Positions 60,888 through 64,000 of a DNA stretch of 64,000 nucleotides are shown here, piece after piece. Under the pieces are notes generated by a model, which saw nothing but the letters and a program-made list of their open reading frames with translations, made no database searches and had not been told where the DNA came from. Numbering within the stretch: position 1 is the first letter of the stretch; each line of letters begins with the position of its first letter. A program made the translations under genes and the position numbers. The stretch lies in the NCBI RefSeq assembly GCF_001652725.1, contig NZ_LWHJ01000022.1, positions 62,001-126,000 of the forward strand. The letters run 5' to 3'. The stretch comes from Pedobacter psychrophilus (GTDB lineage: Bacteria; Bacteroidota; Bacteroidia; Sphingobacteriales; Sphingobacteriaceae).

Positions 60888-63782
60888 ATGCATAAATTAT
60901 ATAATATTAAAGCAATCATTATCTGTAGTGCTTTGGCTATAACTAGTATACAGCTAAAAGCGCAGGAGAAGGACAGTGTTTATATTGGAAAACAGATAAA
61001 TCCGGATACTTTACATATAAATAAAATACCTGGTCGCTTTTTTAATACCGATAAAAACAAATCAACAGCAGCAATATCAACTGTAGGAGGAGATGTATTA
61101 AATCATACGCCTTCACCTACCATAACTAATTCATTATTTGGATTATTACCCGGTTTAAATGTGAAGCTAAATTCTGGGGAACCAGGATTTGAAAAAGCAG
61201 ATTTGAACGTTAGAGGGATTGGTTCTTACGGATTTACAAATGGAAATGGGTATAATGTAGCTACCATATTTGTTGATGGTTTTGAAGTGAGTCAAGATTA
61301 TTTCAATTACATATCTGCTTCAGAAATTGAAAGTGTTTCTGTACTTAAAGATGCTGCAGCATTAGCTACTTTCGGAATGAAAGGTGCAAATGGAGTAATT
61401 TGGATAACTACCAAACGTGGTAAAATAGGTAAATCTACCATCACATTTCAAGCAAGATCAGGTTTACAAAGCCCAATTGGCATTAACAAACCTTTAAATT
61501 CTTTTGATTTTGCTAATTTATACAATCAGGCTAAAAGCAATGATAATGGAAGGGTTTGGACCCCAACTTATTCTGCGGCACAGCTCCAATCTTATCAAGA
61601 CGGTACTGGAACAAATGTGGATTGGTTTGGTGAAACTTTAACCAGTAATGCTCCATATTCTGATGCTAATTTAATTTTTTCTGGTGGTGATAATACTGCG
61701 AAGTATAATGTTGTTTTTGATTATGCAAATAGTCAAGGATTGTTAAATGTCGCGAATACAGATACTACCTCTAATGAGAAATTTGGACGTTATAATTTAA
61801 GAGCTAATTTAGATTTTAACCTTGGGAGTATCTTTGAAGCAAGTGTTGATTTAAATGGAAGGTTAGAAGATAGAAAGTCGCCAAATTATTCTACATCAAC
61901 ATTATTTTCAGACTTATATAATTATCCTTCAAATATCTATTCACCTTATGATAATGTAAATAACACTAACTTTTCTGGTACTGCTTTGTTCCCTAACAAT
62001 CCAATAGCCTCCATTAAAGGTTTGGGTTGGAAATCAAGTCGTACACGTTTTTTGCAAGGTAACTTTGCATTAAAAGAAAAATTAGATTTTTTAACAAAAG
62101 GACTTTATTTAAAAGAGACCTTGTCTTTTAACAGTTATGATTTAGGTACTTATAATAAAACAAGGAGTTATGCCAGATATTTTGGTGGTTCAACCACAAC
62201 AACCGCTCAAAACACTCCTATTCAAGCATCAGTTTTAGGAGCTTCTGGTCAGTTTGATCTGCGTCAATTCACAACAACTCTTGGCTATGATGCTGATTTT
62301 GGAAAAAGCAGTTTAAATTCTGCACTTAATTATCATCAATATATGTATGCTGGAGATGGTTTGTTTGGTTATAGAGTAAATTATCAAAATATAAGTGGTA
62401 GAGTAAATTATGGATTTAACGATCGTTATGTTGCAGAATTTGGCTTCTCTTATTTTGGTTCTGATGCTTATGCGGAAGGAAATAGATTCCATTTTTATCC
62501 AACAATTTCTGGTGCCTGGATCATCTCAAATGAAGATTTTTTAAAGGATAATGTCATTGTAAACAATTTTAAGTTGAGAGCATCGGCTGGTAAATCTGCA
62601 ACAGACTTATCAGGTGGGCCAGGTAGTTATGCTTCTGGCGGTAGATATTTGTATCAACAATTCTATGGCAGTAGCGGTACATTTTATACAGGTAATGGTA
62701 CTGCAGCAGGTAATGGCAACTTAACGCCTTTATTCTTGGCTAATCCTAACATAGGTCCCGAGGAAAGTTTAAAGTATAATGTAGGTACAGATATAACCTT
62801 GTTTAAATCTTTATCAATTACTTTGGATGCCTATGTTGATAAACGTAGCGGTATATTAACTCAAGATAACTCTTTCCCTTCTAGTTTTGGTAACTATACC
62901 TACTTTGATAATATAGGTAAAATGACAAATAAAGGTTTAGAGGTGTCAACTACCTATAGCGGAAAAGCTAGCCGGGTAGGCTATCAAATTTTCGGTATGG
63001 TATCATTAAATAAAAATAAGATAGATTTTCAATCTGAAATACCACCCGCTTTTGCTTACAATGCAAGAACCGGAAGACCTTTTGGTACGCAAATAGGATT
63101 GGTTTCTGATGGATTTTATCAATTAGAAGATTTTAATTCTGATGGTACATTAAAAGCAGGATTACCAACACCACTTTTTGGCGCCATACAACCAGGTGAC
63201 TTAAAATACAAAGATTTAGATGGTAATGGAAAGATAGATGGGCTTGATGTAACAGATATTGGAAAATCTTATTTACCAACTACTAATTATTCTTTTGGTG
63301 GCACCGTAGATTTTAAAGGCTTTGATCTGTCTGTATTATTTCAAGGAGTGACTGGTAACTCAATTAATTTAATTGGGAGTAGTTTTTTACAAGCACAAAA
63401 TATAGCTTTTGTTGATAACGGAAACGCTTTTGCAATAGCGCAAGGAGCATGGGCATATTATCCAGCACAAGGTATTGATACCAGAGCTACTGCTACCTAT
63501 CCTCGTTTAACTACCAATGCAAATGCTAATAATTATGGTACATCTAGTTCTTTTTGGATAAAAGATGGAGACTTTCTTCGCATTAGAAATATGGAGTTAG
63601 GATATAATTTTAATAAGCTAGTTAACTCTAAACTTAGACTTCAAAAACTAAGACTTTTTGTCAACGCAATTAACCCAGTAACATGGAGCAAAATTATGGA
63701 TGATTATAATCTTGATCCTGAATTTAATAGCGGTTATCCAACTGTTAAATCCTACACTGCAGGTTTAATTGCAACTTTTTAA
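60888..63782 (+). CDS. SusC-like TonB-dependent transporter lacking the N-terminal regulatory-like domain (fourth copy)
   Basis: A 964-aa SusC-like porin with signal peptide ending SIQLKAQ. The mature protein goes almost directly to the plug (STAAISTVGGDVLNHTPSP, SEIESVSVLKDAAALATFG, GANGVIWITTKRGK). It lacks the roughly 80-residue carboxypeptidase-regulatory-like domain of the first three SusC proteins and shows no clear TonB box. The barrel is complete to SYTAGLIATF. It lies 31 nt after the third SusD and 12 nt before the fourth. Like the second SusC of the first block, it is the divergent second member of a tandem pair, suggesting the second pair has a distinct role in both blocks. Confidence 0.92.
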   Translation: MHKLYNIKAIIICSALAITSIQLKAQEKDSVYIGKQINPDTLHINKIPGRFFNTDKNKSTAAISTVGGDVLNHTPSPTITNSLFGLLPGLNVKLNSGEPGFEKADLNVRGIGSYGFTNGNGYNVATIFVDGFEVSQDYFNYISASEIESVSVLKDAAALATFGMKGANGVIWITTKRGKIGKSTITFQARSGLQSPIGINKPLNSFDFANLYNQAKSNDNGRVWTPTYSAAQLQSYQDGTGTNVDWFGETLTSNAPYSDANLIFSGGDNTAKYNVVFDYANSQGLLNVANTDTTSNEKFGRYNLRANLDFNLGSIFEASVDLNGRLEDRKSPNYSTSTLFSDLYNYPSNIYSPYDNVNNTNFSGTALFPNNPIASIKGLGWKSSRTRFLQGNFALKEKLDFLTKGLYLKETLSFNSYDLGTYNKTRSYARYFGGSTTTTAQNTPIQASVLGASGQFDLRQFTTTLGYDADFGKSSLNSALNYHQYMYAGDGLFGYRVNYQNISGRVNYGFNDRYVAEFGFSYFGSDAYAEGNRFHFYPTISGAWIISNEDFLKDNVIVNNFKLRASAGKSATDLSGGPGSYASGGRYLYQQFYGSSGTFYTGNGTAAGNGNLTPLFLANPNIGPEESLKYNVGTDITLFKSLSITLDAYVDKRSGILTQDNSFPSSFGNYTYFDNIGKMTNKGLEVSTTYSGKASRVGYQIFGMVSLNKNKIDFQSEIPPAFAYNARTGRPFGTQIGLVSDGFYQLEDFNSDGTLKAGLPTPLFGAIQPGDLKYKDLDGNGKIDGLDVTDIGKSYLPTTNYSFGGTVDFKGFDLSVLFQGVTGNSINLIGSSFLQAQNIAFVDNGNAFAIAQGAWAYYPAQGIDTRATATYPRLTTNANANNYGTSSSFWIKDGDFLRIRNMELGYNFNKLVNSKLRLQKLRLFVNAINPVTWSKIMDDYNLDPEFNSGYPTVKSYTAGLIATF

Positions 63783-63794
63783 TCACGAAATACA

Positions 63795-64000
63795 ATGAAG
63801 AATATGAAAAATAATTTAATTGTGACTATAGCGGCTAGCATTTCTTTATTATTCGTGTCATGCGATAAAGATTTTCTAGATACCAAATTAAATACGCTAC
63901 CAACTCCTGAAACAATTGCAACAGATAGAAACACCCTTTTCACATCGGCATGGTCATTTTATACTCCATTAAGAGAAGGTTTTACAGCAATTGATAACAA
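63795..64000 (+). CDS. SusD-like surface lipoprotein (fourth copy), cut by window end
   Basis: The frame runs open to the window end, about 68 codons. It begins MKNMKNNLIVTIAASISLLF with a lipobox VSCDKDFLDT. If the second ATG (63804) is used, the lipid Cys falls at residue 20, exactly as in the other three SusD proteins here; the first ATG (63795) keeps the 12-nt spacing from SusC seen in the pair upstream. The visible TPETIATDRNTLFTSAWSFY fits the start of a RagB/SusD protein. Partner of the SusC just upstream. Confidence 0.85.
   Translation, partial: MKNMKNNLIVTIAASISLLFVSCDKDFLDTKLNTLPTPETIATDRNTLFTSAWSFYTPLREGFTAIDN

Overview
The window looks like part of the chromosome of an AT-rich Bacteroidota, most likely Sphingobacteriaceae (Pedobacter-like). 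The signs are SusC/SusD pairs, hybrid two-component systems (HTCS), type IX secretion (T9SS) C-terminal sorting domains, lipoproteins with CKK/CDK starts, and promoters with a TAnnTTTG-like -7 element instead of sigma70 boxes. Almost every gene belongs to one large polysaccharide utilization locus (PUL) that runs off both ends. No tRNA, rRNA, CRISPR, phage or transposon was seen.

Layout. (1) Bases 1-7884, minus strand: one operon of two GH3 glycosidases, a secreted ThuA-domain protein, a secreted TolB-like propeller protein with a concanavalin-like domain, and a secreted TIM-barrel sugar isomerase-like protein cut by the window edge. (2) 8405-12640: HTCS sensor-regulator 1. (3) 12804-24343: a SusC-SusD-SusC-SusD block and a GH2 enzyme carrying the N-x-K signature of beta-glucuronidases. 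(4) 24608-33611: a T9SS-secreted protein of unknown function, a GH3, two GH10 xylanase lipoproteins around an unassigned clan GH-A enzyme, and rpiA (ribose-5-phosphate isomerase). (5) 33886-43810: a concanavalin-like lipoprotein, a GH105 unsaturated uronyl hydrolase, a beta-helix lyase-like protein, two related clan GH-A enzymes (one with a T9SS tail) and a fourth GH3. (6) 44064-49197: GH88 unsaturated glucuronyl hydrolase, PL8 lyase, and a paralogue of the T9SS protein. (7) 49288-64000: HTCS 2, two paralogous PL14/PL20-like jelly-roll proteins, and a second SusC-SusD-SusC-SusD block. One jelly-roll gene and the first SusC of this block each carry an apparent single-base frameshift.

How it fits together. 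Lyases (PL8, PL14/PL20-like, perhaps the beta-helix protein) would cut at uronic acids. GH88 and GH105 would remove the unsaturated uronate left behind, and the GH2 would remove ordinary beta-glucuronate. GH10, GH3 and the clan GH-A enzymes would handle a beta-linked xylose/glucose part, with RpiA serving pentose metabolism. The usual glucuronoxylan tools (GH67, GH115, GH43, GH51, esterases) are absent, as are sulfatases and core pectinases. The best reading is an acidic, xylose- and glucuronate-containing glycan attacked by a lyase route; the exact substrate is not decidable from sequence.

The strongest new signal is regulatory. Nine promoters, one of them on the minus strand, share a layout of two direct-repeat half-sites (ACA...CCT, period 21-24 bp) followed 22-24 bp later by a -7-like box. 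This ties nearly all the transcription units into one regulon, plausibly controlled by one or both HTCS proteins.
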